Assembly (NCBI GenBank): GCA_017545365.1
Contig: JAFWOP010000037.1
Span: forward strand, 1 to 64,000
DNA length: 64,000 nucleotides
From: Bacteroidales bacterium
Lineage (GTDB): Bacteria > Bacteroidota > Bacteroidia > Bacteroidales > P3
Direction: 5' to 3'
This document shows, in pieces, positions 1-7,418 of the stretch; position 1 is the first letter of the stretch; each line of letters starts with the position of its first letter. The notes beneath the pieces are model-generated. The model did not search any database and was not told where the DNA came from. It saw only the letters and a program-made list of their open reading frames with translations. The position numbers were made by a program, and so were the translations under genes.

Positions 1-346
1 GAACGACTATGTCACTGACAACCCGCGCCAAGTGGTCATGACGCAGGACACCATCTTCACCGCCTATTTCGCCCACCCTGCGGGCATCGACGCGACGGGC
101 GAGTCGGCCTTCTCGCTTTCGCCCAACCCCACCGAGGGCAACGTCACCATCACGCTGCCCGCACCCGCCTCCAACGACACGAAACTGACCCTGCACGACG
201 TGGCCGGACATGAGGTAATGACCATCGGCATCCCCGCCGGACAGGGAGTGACCTCTTTCTCGCTCCGCCACCTTCCCGCCGGGGCATACTATGCCACCCT
301 GCATCAAGACGGGAAGTTGTCGACACAGAAACTGGTGCTGAAATAA
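1..346 (+). CDS. T9SS type A sorting-domain protein, C-terminal part (5' end outside window)
   Basis: The reading frame is open from the first bases, so this is the 3' end of a longer gene; the ATG at 32 is internal. The first ~30 visible residues (NPRQVVMTQDTIFTAYFA) resemble the end of a divergent InlB B-repeat/Flg_new-type module. The last ~75 residues form a type A T9SS C-terminal domain: the SPNPTEGNVTI motif, a central HDVAGHEV strand, LPAGAYYATL, and a terminal KLVLK. By family knowledge this domain directs export through the T9SS and is removed at the cell surface, so the mature protein is secreted or surface-attached. The enzymatic or binding part is not in the window. Confidence 0.88.
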   Translation, partial: NDYVTDNPRQVVMTQDTIFTAYFAHPAGIDATGESAFSLSPNPTEGNVTITLPAPASNDTKLTLHDVAGHEVMTIGIPAGQGVTSFSLRHLPAGAYYATLHQDGKLSTQKLVLK

Positions 347-367
347 CAACCCAGACTCTTAGTTATA

Positions 368-402
368 GGCAGGGACGGCGCATAGCGAAGTCCCTGCCTT
401 TG
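368..402 (+). terminator. Rho-independent-type terminator
   Basis: A perfect 9-bp stem (GGCAGGGAC at 368-376, GTCCCTGCC at 390-398) with a 13-nt loop is followed by a T-rich tail. It lies 22 nt after the T9SS gene stop and before the panD promoter. Confidence 0.75.
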
Positions 403-466
403 TCTTTCCAAACATCGGCCTGACGACTAAAGCCACTTTTATACTCTTATATTAAAAAAAAAAGCG

Positions 467-474
467 TATCTTTG
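467..474 (+). promoter_or_regulatory. Bacteroidota -7 promoter element of panD
   Basis: TATCTTTG matches the phylum -7 consensus TAnnTTTG, lies in an A/T-rich stretch and sits 14 nt before the panD ATG, implying a very short leader. Confidence 0.7.
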
Positions 475-488
475 CAAAAAAAAGAAAC

Positions 489-833
489 ATGCTGGTAAAC
501 GTTTTAAAGTCTAAGATACATAGAGTTACCGTTACCGAAGCCAACCTCGACTACATCGGGAGCATCACTATTGACGAGGCCATGATGGAGTCGGCCAACA
601 TTATTGAGAACGAACAGGTGGACATATATAACATCACCAACGGCGAGCGCTTCCACACCTATGTCATTAAGGGGGAGCGCGGCAGCGGCATCATCGGCAT
701 CAACGGTGCCGCCGCCCATAAGGCACATGTGGGCGACCTGCTGATTATCGCCTCCTACGCCCTGATGGACTTCGAGGAGGCCAAGGTGTGGCACCCCTCC
801 GTCGTTTTTCCCCGCAACAACCAGATTGTCTGA
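489..833 (+). CDS. panD: Aspartate 1-decarboxylase (pyruvoyl-dependent)
   Basis: Converts L-aspartate to beta-alanine for pantothenate and coenzyme A synthesis in the cytoplasm. The 114-residue length is slightly under the ~126 of E. coli PanD. The self-cleavage site Gly24-Ser25 is present (YIGSITID); Ser25 would become the pyruvoyl group. Lys9, Arg54 and Tyr58 of the active site are in place, as is the NGAAAH motif near residue 72. The ATG is fixed by the -7 element 14 nt upstream. The next gene follows within 4 nt of the stop, so the two are probably co-transcribed. No anomaly seen. Confidence 0.97.
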   Translation: MLVNVLKSKIHRVTVTEANLDYIGSITIDEAMMESANIIENEQVDIYNITNGERFHTYVIKGERGSGIIGINGAAAHKAHVGDLLIIASYALMDFEEAKVWHPSVVFPRNNQIV

Positions 834-837
834 CCCC

Positions 838-1908
838 ATGCCCGGCAACGACACACAGAAAGCACCCCCCAAGAAAGGCGCCCTCGGAAGTATCGTCAAG
901 GTCGTCATCTTTCTGGCCATAGGCCTCTTTTTCATCTACTGGTTCCTGCTGAAGCTGGACAACTCGCAGAAGGAGGCCATCTGGCATTCTTTCACTCATG
1001 CCAACTACCTGTGGGTGGGGCTGACGATGGTGTCGTGCCTGATGAGCCACTGGGTGCGGGCCTTGCGGTGGAAGCTCCTCTACCAGCCGTTGGGCTGCAA
1101 CCCCCGTCTGAACAATGTGTTCGGCTCGGTCATCGTGGCCTATATGGCCAACCTGGCTTTTCCGAGGCTGGGCGAAGTGCTGCGTTGCGCCACCCTGCGC
1201 ACCAGCGACGGCATACCGGTGGAGAAATCGCTTGGCACCGTGGTGACCGAACGGTGTGTGGACATACTGGCTTTCGGCGTTGTAGTCCTCATCGGGATGC
1301 TGGCCATGTACGGCCAGGCCAAAGAATGGCTGGTTGACATCCTGGCTGCCAAAAGCGGCTCCCTCCCCCACCTTGCCATCATCGGCGGTGCCGTCGTCGT
1401 GGGGCTGGTGGTCATGATTATGCTCTACCGCCATTTCCGCCAACAGCTCATCCGCCACAGCTTCTTCCGCAAAATCGACAACATCCTCCAAGGGGGCATT
1501 AGCGGGCTGAAGAGCATCTTCCACCTCTCCACCCGCTCGCTAATGCTGTTCATCCTCTACAGCTGCATCATCTACCTCTTCTACATCCTAGGCGGACTCT
1601 TCATCCTCCAGGCCTTCCCCGAGACGGTGGGGCTGGGCTTCGGAGCCGCCTTTGTGCTGTACCTCTTCGGCTCTATCGGCATGACCATCTCGCAGGGAGG
1701 GCTGGGAGCCTACCCCGTGCTGGTATGGCAGGCTTTGGCACTGTATGGTGTGGGCGAGGCCGTCGGCCTGGCCGCCGGATGGCTGCTGTGGAGCTCGCAG
1801 CAGGTCATCATCATCGTGGTAGGGTTGGCCTACCTCATCTACTTCTCCCTGGTGAAACGGCGCAACACTGCTGCCTCTACCCAGCTTGAGAGCAATACCG
1901 ACAAGTAA
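838..1908 (+). CDS. Lysylphosphatidylglycerol synthase TM-domain / flippase-like membrane protein
   Basis: Integral inner-membrane protein of about 356 residues with the PF03706 architecture: a cytoplasmic N-terminus, then roughly eight hydrophobic segments (the first at about residues 19-38). The family signature is visible near residue 110: a conserved Ala-Phe-Pro-Arg-(x)-Gly-Glu-x-x-Arg stretch (AFPRLGEVLRC). No catalytic aminoacyl-PG domain is fused, so a lipid-transport or flippase-type role is more likely than lipid aminoacylation; the substrate is unknown. I chose the ATG at 838, which follows the panD stop by 4 nt. A TTG at 826 would add four residues and overlap panD. Likely in an operon with panD and possibly trxB. 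Confidence 0.85.
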   Translation: MPGNDTQKAPPKKGALGSIVKVVIFLAIGLFFIYWFLLKLDNSQKEAIWHSFTHANYLWVGLTMVSCLMSHWVRALRWKLLYQPLGCNPRLNNVFGSVIVAYMANLAFPRLGEVLRCATLRTSDGIPVEKSLGTVVTERCVDILAFGVVVLIGMLAMYGQAKEWLVDILAAKSGSLPHLAIIGGAVVVGLVVMIMLYRHFRQQLIRHSFFRKIDNILQGGISGLKSIFHLSTRSLMLFILYSCIIYLFYILGGLFILQAFPETVGLGFGAAFVLYLFGSIGMTISQGGLGAYPVLVWQALALYGVGEAVGLAAGWLLWSSQQVIIIVVGLAYLIYFSLVKRRNTAASTQLESNTDK

Positions 1909-1941
1909 CAATTAAGTTCAATCATAAAGCAACACTTCATC

Positions 1942-2871
1942 ATGGAACACACCCGTTGTCTGATCATAGGTTCCGGCCCCGCCGGCTACACCGCAGGTAT
2001 TTACACTGGTCGCGCCGACCTCCACCCCGTCCTCTACGAAGGCATGCAGCCCGGCGGCCAGCTGACCATCACCACTGAGATTGAGAATTTCCCCGGCTAT
2101 CCCCAAGGAGTGGCCGGCACCGCCATGATGGCCGACCTGCGCGAACAGGCCGTTCGCTTCGGCACCGACGTGCGCACCGGCACTATTACTGAGGTCGACT
2201 TCAGCCACCGTCCCTTCCACGTCAAGGACGAGCGTGGCAACGAAATCGAAGCCGAGACGGTCATCCTCGCCACGGGCGCATCAGCCCGCTGGCTGGGTCT
2301 CGACAGTGAGAAAAAGTACTACGGCCAAGGGGTGAGCGCCTGCGCCACCTGCGACGGCTATTTCTACAAAGGACTCGACGTGGCAGTGGTCGGTGGCGGC
2401 GACACCGCCTGCGAGGAGGCCTGCTACCTGGCCACCCTCTGCAACAAGGTATACCTCATCCACCGCCGCAACGAGCTGCGCGCCTCCAAATCCATGCAGC
2501 ACCGCGTGCTCTCCAACCCCAAAATCGAGATGCTCTGGGACTCCACCACCAAGGAAATCTGCGGCAGCGACCTCGACGGGGTGACAGGCGCCGACATCCA
2601 GAATGTGAAGACAGGTGAAATCCGCCATATCGACATTGCAGGGTTCTTCGTCGCCATCGGGCACAAGCCCAACACCGATTTTGTGAAAGAATGGGTGGAA
2701 CTGGACGAGCAGGGCTACATCAAAGTGCAGAACCCCGGCAGTGCCACCAACGTACCCGGCGTCTTCGCCGCCGGCGACGTGTGCGACCCCAACTACCGCC
2801 AGGCCATCGTGGCCGCCGGCAAAGGCTGCGTGGCCGCCATGGATGTGGAACGCTTCCTTCAGAATAACTAG
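1942..2871 (+). CDS. trxB: Thioredoxin-disulfide reductase
   Basis: A 309-residue flavoenzyme that passes electrons from NADPH to thioredoxin in the cytoplasm. It shows an N-terminal FAD-binding GSGPAGYTAG, the redox-active Cys-Ala-Thr-Cys at about residues 134-137, the NADPH-binding GGGDTACEEA just after it, and a C-terminal FAD contact (GVFAAGDVCD). Length and order match bacterial TrxB. It starts 33 nt after the flippase-like gene. Its TAG stop is the first unit of an unusual ACTAG-rich tandem tract that fills the gap to the next gene. Confidence 0.97.
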   Translation: MEHTRCLIIGSGPAGYTAGIYTGRADLHPVLYEGMQPGGQLTITTEIENFPGYPQGVAGTAMMADLREQAVRFGTDVRTGTITEVDFSHRPFHVKDERGNEIEAETVILATGASARWLGLDSEKKYYGQGVSACATCDGYFYKGLDVAVVGGGDTACEEACYLATLCNKVYLIHRRNELRASKSMQHRVLSNPKIEMLWDSTTKEICGSDLDGVTGADIQNVKTGEIRHIDIAGFFVAIGHKPNTDFVKEWVELDEQGYIKVQNPGSATNVPGVFAAGDVCDPNYRQAIVAAGKGCVAAMDVERFLQNN

Positions 2872-2940
2872 AATAACTAGTATTACTAGAAAAAACTAGT
2901 ACTACTAGTAATACTAGAACTATTAGAACTGTTAGACTAA
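2864..2940. repeat. Degenerate ACTAG tandem tract
   Basis: About eight units spaced 9-10 nt apart, each carrying ACTAG (or TTAG in the last two), run from the trxB stop codon almost to the start of the next gene. Several units contain the palindrome ACTAGT. The tract is imperfect in sequence and spacing, unlike a CRISPR array. It occupies the whole leader region of the porin gene. Confidence 0.8.
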
Positions 2941-2951
2941 TCCAGCCGCCG

Positions 2952-5135
2952 TTGAAACCTGTCAAAGCCATACTCCTGTTCCTTGCCCTCCTGTGCCTCT
3001 CGGCACAGGCAGAGGCACAATTTGACATCTCACAAATATCCAACCTGAGGCAGGGGCAGGGCAACACGCTAGGCGGCATCGCCACAAACAACAGCGGCAA
3101 CAGGTCAGTGTCCGACACCACCTCCAACAGCGACACCACCTCCGCCGACGGACTGCCCAAAGGCATCGAATACCACGAGGATATCCCCGACAGCATCCTA
3201 CAGGCCTCCGTCTTCTTCTTTCACCGACTGCCCATGGAGGTGAAGATTATGGCACTCGAGCACCCGCAGCTCACCCCCACAGGCGCACAATTCTGTGACC
3301 CCCTCGATGCCCTCAACGGCGACTACTACCTCAACGTCTCCGAATTGGGTCACCCCCACTACTCGCTCTTCCCCACCTTCGACGGCGCACCCGGCATGGC
3401 CTACAAGCCCAACATCTTCCCCCAGTTCTTCAAAACCCCTGAGAACATCTACTTCTACCAGGTGCAGAAACCATATACCCTGCTCGCCTACCACAGCTCG
3501 CTCAACAAGGACTACCAAATCCACGTCACCCACACGCAGAATATCAACCAGCGGTGGAACTACGCCCTCGACTACCACCTCTTCAGCCCCACCGGGGCCT
3601 TTGCCAACAGCTCAGCCACCGACCATCTAGTCGACCTCACCACCAACTACTACTCCCACGACGCCCGCTACCAGCTCTCAGCCGGGTTCATCTTTCAGAA
3701 ATTCGTCTTGGGCGAAAACGGCGGGCTCTCCAACATGGATGCCTTTATCAACAAGCGGCTCAGCAACATGGCGGGCCTGCCTGTCAACGACAACCGGAGG
3801 CTCAGCCTCAGCAACAACATCACCCTGTTCGTCAACCAGTCGTTCAACACCGTCCGCCAATTCGAATGGTACCGCCCCATACGTAAGCAGGTCGTCGACA
3901 CCATCGTCACCCACGACACCCTGCACCTGAGCCGCCTCGACAGCCTCACGTCCGACAGCGTCCAGTTCGACAGCATCACCACCTCCACCGACTACCGTCT
4001 GCGCGACACCATCGTAGGCTACGACACCATCCAACCCCATAAGCCGCACAGCTACAACACCGGCGTGCTGGCTTTCGACATCCGTTGGGAACGACAGAAA
4101 TACCGCTTCACCGACTCCTCGCTCTACAATCAGTTCTCCGCCCTCCTCTACTGGACTAACGATGCCTACCCCGACCACCGTTGGCACAACCCCTTGAAGC
4201 TTTACGGCGGCATCCGCCCCCAGATATCATTCCTCCAACACGACACGGCCATCTACTCCAGCGCCACGCTCAGCGAAGTGGCCTTCTACCCCTTCGCCCG
4301 CCTAGTGCTCAGCCCTTGGAAGGCAGTAGCCCTCGACATCTTGGCCGAAGCCACCCCCAACTTCTCCGACTACAACCTCGACGCACGCATGGAGCTGCCC
4401 TTCCGCGACAGCTTGGGCAACACCATCCGCAGCCTCACCCTGCGGGCCGTCGTCAAAGCCTGTGGCCCCGAGCTCATCTACACCGCACAACAGCAGCGTC
4501 ACAACTACAACGTCAACACCCCCATCCATTCGGTCGACACCCGCAAAATCTCACTCGACTACCAGCATGGCGACCTCTTCGACCTCCACCTCGCCGCCCA
4601 GCACACCTCACACAACATCTGGTTCGAGAAGACCACCCTTGCCGACAGCACCGTCACCCTCATCCCCCATCAGCCCGACGGAGGCGCATTCCTGCTCCAA
4701 GGCCGCCTCAACCTCTACCTGACCCTCACCCGCTGGCTCCATTTCGACATGCAGCAAATGGTGCAACACAGCAGCAACCAAGACCTCATCCGCGTCCCCC
4801 TCTTTGCCAGCAAAAACTCGTTTTACACCGACTTCTACCTCTTCCACCGGGTGCTGCACACCCAGGTGGGCGTCGACCTCCGCTACCACACCGCCTACAA
4901 AGCCGACGGCTACGACCCCACCCTGGGCGTCTTCTACCGCCAAAACGAGGTGGAAGTGGGCAACTACATCTGGGCCGACTTCTTCATCAACCTGCAAATC
5001 AAACGTGCCAGCATCTACGCCAAAGCCGGACACCTCAACAGTTACCTCGAACAGCAGGCCCACTGCATCATTCCCGGCTACCCCTCCAAGCAGTTCGGCT
5101 TCTACTTCGGCCTCACTTGGAAATTCTTCGACTAA
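2952..5135 (+). CDS. Putative porin (Porin_10 family beta-barrel)
   Basis: A 727-residue outer-membrane protein. A signal peptide (hydrophobic core LFLALLCLSAQAEAQ) is followed by a Ser/Thr/Asp-rich linker at residues 30-75 and then a long domain of alternating aromatic and polar residues. The pattern matches the Bacteroidota Porin_10 family: a conserved N-terminal SLGH-like YYLNVSELGHPHYSL region, repeated strand-turn segments, and an aromatic C-terminus (FGFYFGLTWKFFD). The role is inferred as a general or substrate-specific outer-membrane channel. The best start is a TTG at 2952; I find no in-frame ATG nearby that would keep the signal peptide. A downstream lipoprotein gene follows after 18 nt, so the two are probably co-transcribed. 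Confidence 0.8.
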   Translation: MKPVKAILLFLALLCLSAQAEAQFDISQISNLRQGQGNTLGGIATNNSGNRSVSDTTSNSDTTSADGLPKGIEYHEDIPDSILQASVFFFHRLPMEVKIMALEHPQLTPTGAQFCDPLDALNGDYYLNVSELGHPHYSLFPTFDGAPGMAYKPNIFPQFFKTPENIYFYQVQKPYTLLAYHSSLNKDYQIHVTHTQNINQRWNYALDYHLFSPTGAFANSSATDHLVDLTTNYYSHDARYQLSAGFIFQKFVLGENGGLSNMDAFINKRLSNMAGLPVNDNRRLSLSNNITLFVNQSFNTVRQFEWYRPIRKQVVDTIVTHDTLHLSRLDSLTSDSVQFDSITTSTDYRLRDTIVGYDTIQPHKPHSYNTGVLAFDIRWERQKYRFTDSSLYNQFSALLYWTNDAYPDHRWHNPLKLYGGIRPQISFLQHDTAIYSSATLSEVAFYPFARLVLSPWKAVALDILAEATPNFSDYNLDARMELPFRDSLGNTIRSLTLRAVVKACGPELIYTAQQQRHNYNVNTPIHSVDTRKISLDYQHGDLFDLHLAAQHTSHNIWFEKTTLADSTVTLIPHQPDGGAFLLQGRLNLYLTLTRWLHFDMQQMVQHSSNQDLIRVPLFASKNSFYTDFYLFHRVLHTQVGVDLRYHTAYKADGYDPTLGVFYRQNEVEVGNYIWADFFINLQIKRASIYAKAGHLNSYLEQQAHCIIPGYPSKQFGFYFGLTWKFFD

Positions 5136-5153
5136 CACAACACCTCAATAGAT

Positions 5154-5570
5154 ATGAAAATACGCTACTTGAAATTCAAAAACTGGCTTCTCACCTTGGC
5201 CGCCACAGCCATGGGCATACAGTTTGGCAGCTGTGCCGTCGAATACGGAACCCCTGAAGCCACCTACCACGTCAAAGGTACCGTCTCCGACCCCAGCGGT
5301 CAGCCCATACCTGGCATCCAAATATCCACTTACGGCTATCCCCGCGACACCACCGACGACCAAGGCAGCTATAGCTTCGCCCACCAAGACATGCCCACTC
5401 AGCCCATCCCCATCACCTTCTCCGACATCGACAGCACCCTCAACGGCAGCTATCAGGACACCACCGTCAGCCTCTCCACCGCCGGCATCCCCTTAGAAGG
5501 CGGCGACGGCAACTGGAATTTCGGCCACGGCCTGGTCAAGTTCGACATAACACTTACCCCCAAATCATAA
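5154..5570 (+). CDS. Putative lipoprotein of the radical SAM/lipoprotein family
   Basis: A 138-residue exported protein. The N-terminus is hydrophobic and ends in GSC (Cys at about residue 25), a lipobox. It continues with AVEYGTPEATYHVKGTV and a short Ig-like carboxypeptidase-regulatory module (VSDPSGQPIPGIQIS). This arrangement matches the Bacteroidales lipoproteins usually encoded beside a dedicated radical SAM enzyme. No radical SAM gene occurs in this window; the neighbours are a porin and glyS. It is therefore either an orphan member of that family or a generic Ig-fold lipoprotein. It starts 18 nt after the porin stop and ends 9 nt before glyS. Confidence 0.7.
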   Translation: MKIRYLKFKNWLLTLAATAMGIQFGSCAVEYGTPEATYHVKGTVSDPSGQPIPGIQISTYGYPRDTTDDQGSYSFAHQDMPTQPIPITFSDIDSTLNGSYQDTTVSLSTAGIPLEGGDGNWNFGHGLVKFDITLTPKS

Positions 5571-5579
5571 TAGACAACA

Positions 5580-7172
5580 ATGGCAAATCAAGAAGAATTC
5601 TTTAAAAAAGTAGTCTCCCACGCCAAGGAGTACGGCTTCATTTTCCCCTCCAGCGAAATCTACGACGGCCTCGCCGCTGTCTACGACTACGGCCAGCTGG
5701 GCACCGAACTCAAGAACAACATCAAACAATACTGGTGGCGCTCCATGGTGCAGTACCACGAAAACATCGTCGGCATCGACTCCGCCATCTTCATGCATCC
5801 CCGCATCTGGAAGGCCTCCGGCCATGTCGACGCCTTCAACGACCCCCTGATTGACAACAAAGACTCCAAGAAGCGCTACCGTGCCGACGTCCTCATCGAA
5901 GACCACATCGCCAAGATTGAGGAGAAGATAAACAAAGAGTGCGAGAAGGCTCACAAACGCTTCGGCGACGCCTTCGACCGCCACCAATTCGTCACCACCA
6001 ACGCCCGTGTGCTGGAGCATCAGAAGCAGATTGACGAAATCCGCACCAAATACGCCGAGCTGATGAACGCCAACGACCTGGCAGGCCTCAAGCAGCTCAT
6101 CCTCGACCTCGGCATCGTCTGCCCCGTCAGCGGCACCCGCAACTGGACCGACGTGCGCCAGTTCAACCTCATGTTCGCCATGAGGAGCGGGAACATAAGT
6201 GACCGAACCTCGCAAAGCGACAAGATGGGCTCCGTCATCGACGACAGCGACACCCTCTACCTCCGTCCCGAAACGGCTCAAGGCATCTTCGTCAACTTCC
6301 TCAACGTCCAGAAATCGGGCCGCATGAAAATACCCTTCGGCATCGCTCAGATAGGCAAGGCCTTCCGCAACGAGATTGTAGCCCGCCAGTTCATCTTCCG
6401 CATGCGCGAATTCGAGCAGATGGAGATGCAGTTCTTTGTCCGTCCCGGTACCGAGATGGAGTGGTTCCGCTATTGGAAAGAAGAGCGCCTCAAATGGCAC
6501 CTCGCCCTCGGCATACCGGCAGAGAAATACCGCTACCACGACCACGAGAAGCTGGCCCACTATGCCAACGCCGCCACCGACATCGAGTTTGAGTTCCCCT
6601 TCGGATTCAAAGAACTGGAAGGCATCCACAGCCGCACCGACTTCGACCTCAGCCGCCACAGCGAGTTCAGCGGCAAGAAGCTCCAGTACTTCGACAGCGA
6701 GCTCAACGAGAGCTACACCCCCTATGTCATCGAGACCTCCATCGGTGTGGACCGCACCTTCCTGGCCATCTTCAGCCATGCTTTGAAGGACGAGACCCTC
6801 CCCGACGGCAGCACCCGCACCGTCCTCAGTCTGCCCGCCATGCTGGCACCCTACAAGGCCGCCGTCCTTCCGTTGGTGAAAAAGGACGGCCTGCCCGAAA
6901 AGGCACGTGAAATCATGGACCTGCTCAAATTCGACTTCATGGTGCAGTACGACGAGAAAGACGCCATCGGCCGCCGCTACCGCCGTCAGGACGCCATCGG
7001 CACCCCCTTCTGCATCACCGTGGACAACGACACAATTGTCGACCGCGACGCCGAAGGGCGAGCGAACGACAATTATGGCAGCGTCACCGTCCGCCACCGC
7101 GACACCATGCAGCAGGAGCGCATCCCCATCACCGGGCTGCGTGCCTACCTCCACGAACACCTTAATGTTTGA
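5580..7172 (+). CDS. glyS: Glycine--tRNA ligase (class II, single-chain type)
   Basis: Charges tRNA-Gly with glycine in the cytoplasm. The 530-residue protein is the homodimeric GlyRS type, not the split alpha/beta form. Visible signatures include the N-terminal YGFIFPSSEIYDGLAAVYDYG, class II motif 2 around FRNEIVARQFIFRMREFEQ (about residues 262-280), motif 3 around TSIGVDRTFLAI, and a C-terminal anticodon-binding domain (PAMLAPYKAAVLPLV onward). It closes the + strand gene run and is followed by a T-tailed hairpin. A long antisense reading frame across it has no recognisable domain and is disregarded. Confidence 0.97.
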   Translation: MANQEEFFKKVVSHAKEYGFIFPSSEIYDGLAAVYDYGQLGTELKNNIKQYWWRSMVQYHENIVGIDSAIFMHPRIWKASGHVDAFNDPLIDNKDSKKRYRADVLIEDHIAKIEEKINKECEKAHKRFGDAFDRHQFVTTNARVLEHQKQIDEIRTKYAELMNANDLAGLKQLILDLGIVCPVSGTRNWTDVRQFNLMFAMRSGNISDRTSQSDKMGSVIDDSDTLYLRPETAQGIFVNFLNVQKSGRMKIPFGIAQIGKAFRNEIVARQFIFRMREFEQMEMQFFVRPGTEMEWFRYWKEERLKWHLALGIPAEKYRYHDHEKLAHYANAATDIEFEFPFGFKELEGIHSRTDFDLSRHSEFSGKKLQYFDSELNESYTPYVIETSIGVDRTFLAIFSHALKDETLPDGSTRTVLSLPAMLAPYKAAVLPLVKKDGLPEKAREIMDLLKFDFMVQYDEKDAIGRRYRRQDAIGTPFCITVDNDTIVDRDAEGRANDNYGSVTVRHRDTMQQERIPITGLRAYLHEHLNV

Positions 7173-7184
7173 AAACTGATAGTT

Positions 7185-7240
7185 GAAAGGTGAAAGAAGG
7201 CTGTCGCACACCAGTGCCGCACCTCTTTCACCTTTTTCCT
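7185..7240 (+). terminator. Terminator of glyS
   Basis: A 12-13-bp stem (GAAAGGTGAAAGA at 7185-7197 with TCTTTCACCTTTT at 7224-7236) encloses a 26-nt loop and ends in a T-run. It lies 13 nt after the glyS stop. Confidence 0.75.
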
Positions 7241-7370
7241 TCTTCCCTTCTTCAACCTGCCTACTTTTTCCTTTGATCTTTATTTCCCGTCAAAAAACAA
7301 AAGAGAAATAATTGCGAAAACAAAAGAGTGACAAAATTGTAATAAAAGGGCTGCATTGCAGCGTTAGGAA

Positions 7371-7403
7371 ATGGAGGGGGCTGCCCTTGGCAGCCCCCTC
7401 CAT
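7371..7403. terminator. Strong hairpin between convergent genes
   Basis: A perfect 15-bp G/C-rich stem with a 3-nt loop (left arm 7371-7385, right arm 7389-7403). It stands 16 nt beyond the stop of the leftward giant gene and 200 nt after glyS, so it probably ends the leftward transcript and may act in both directions. Confidence 0.75.
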
Positions 7404-7418
7404 TTATTATCGTCTCCC

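Noticed and set aside
2864..2940. CRISPR-like array
   Set aside because: Units are only 9-10 bases, imperfect, and there are no spacers.
5565..7211. 548-codon open frame antisense to glyS
   Set aside because: Mirror of a high-GC gene; no domain, composition dominated by V/G/E/H from complementary codons.
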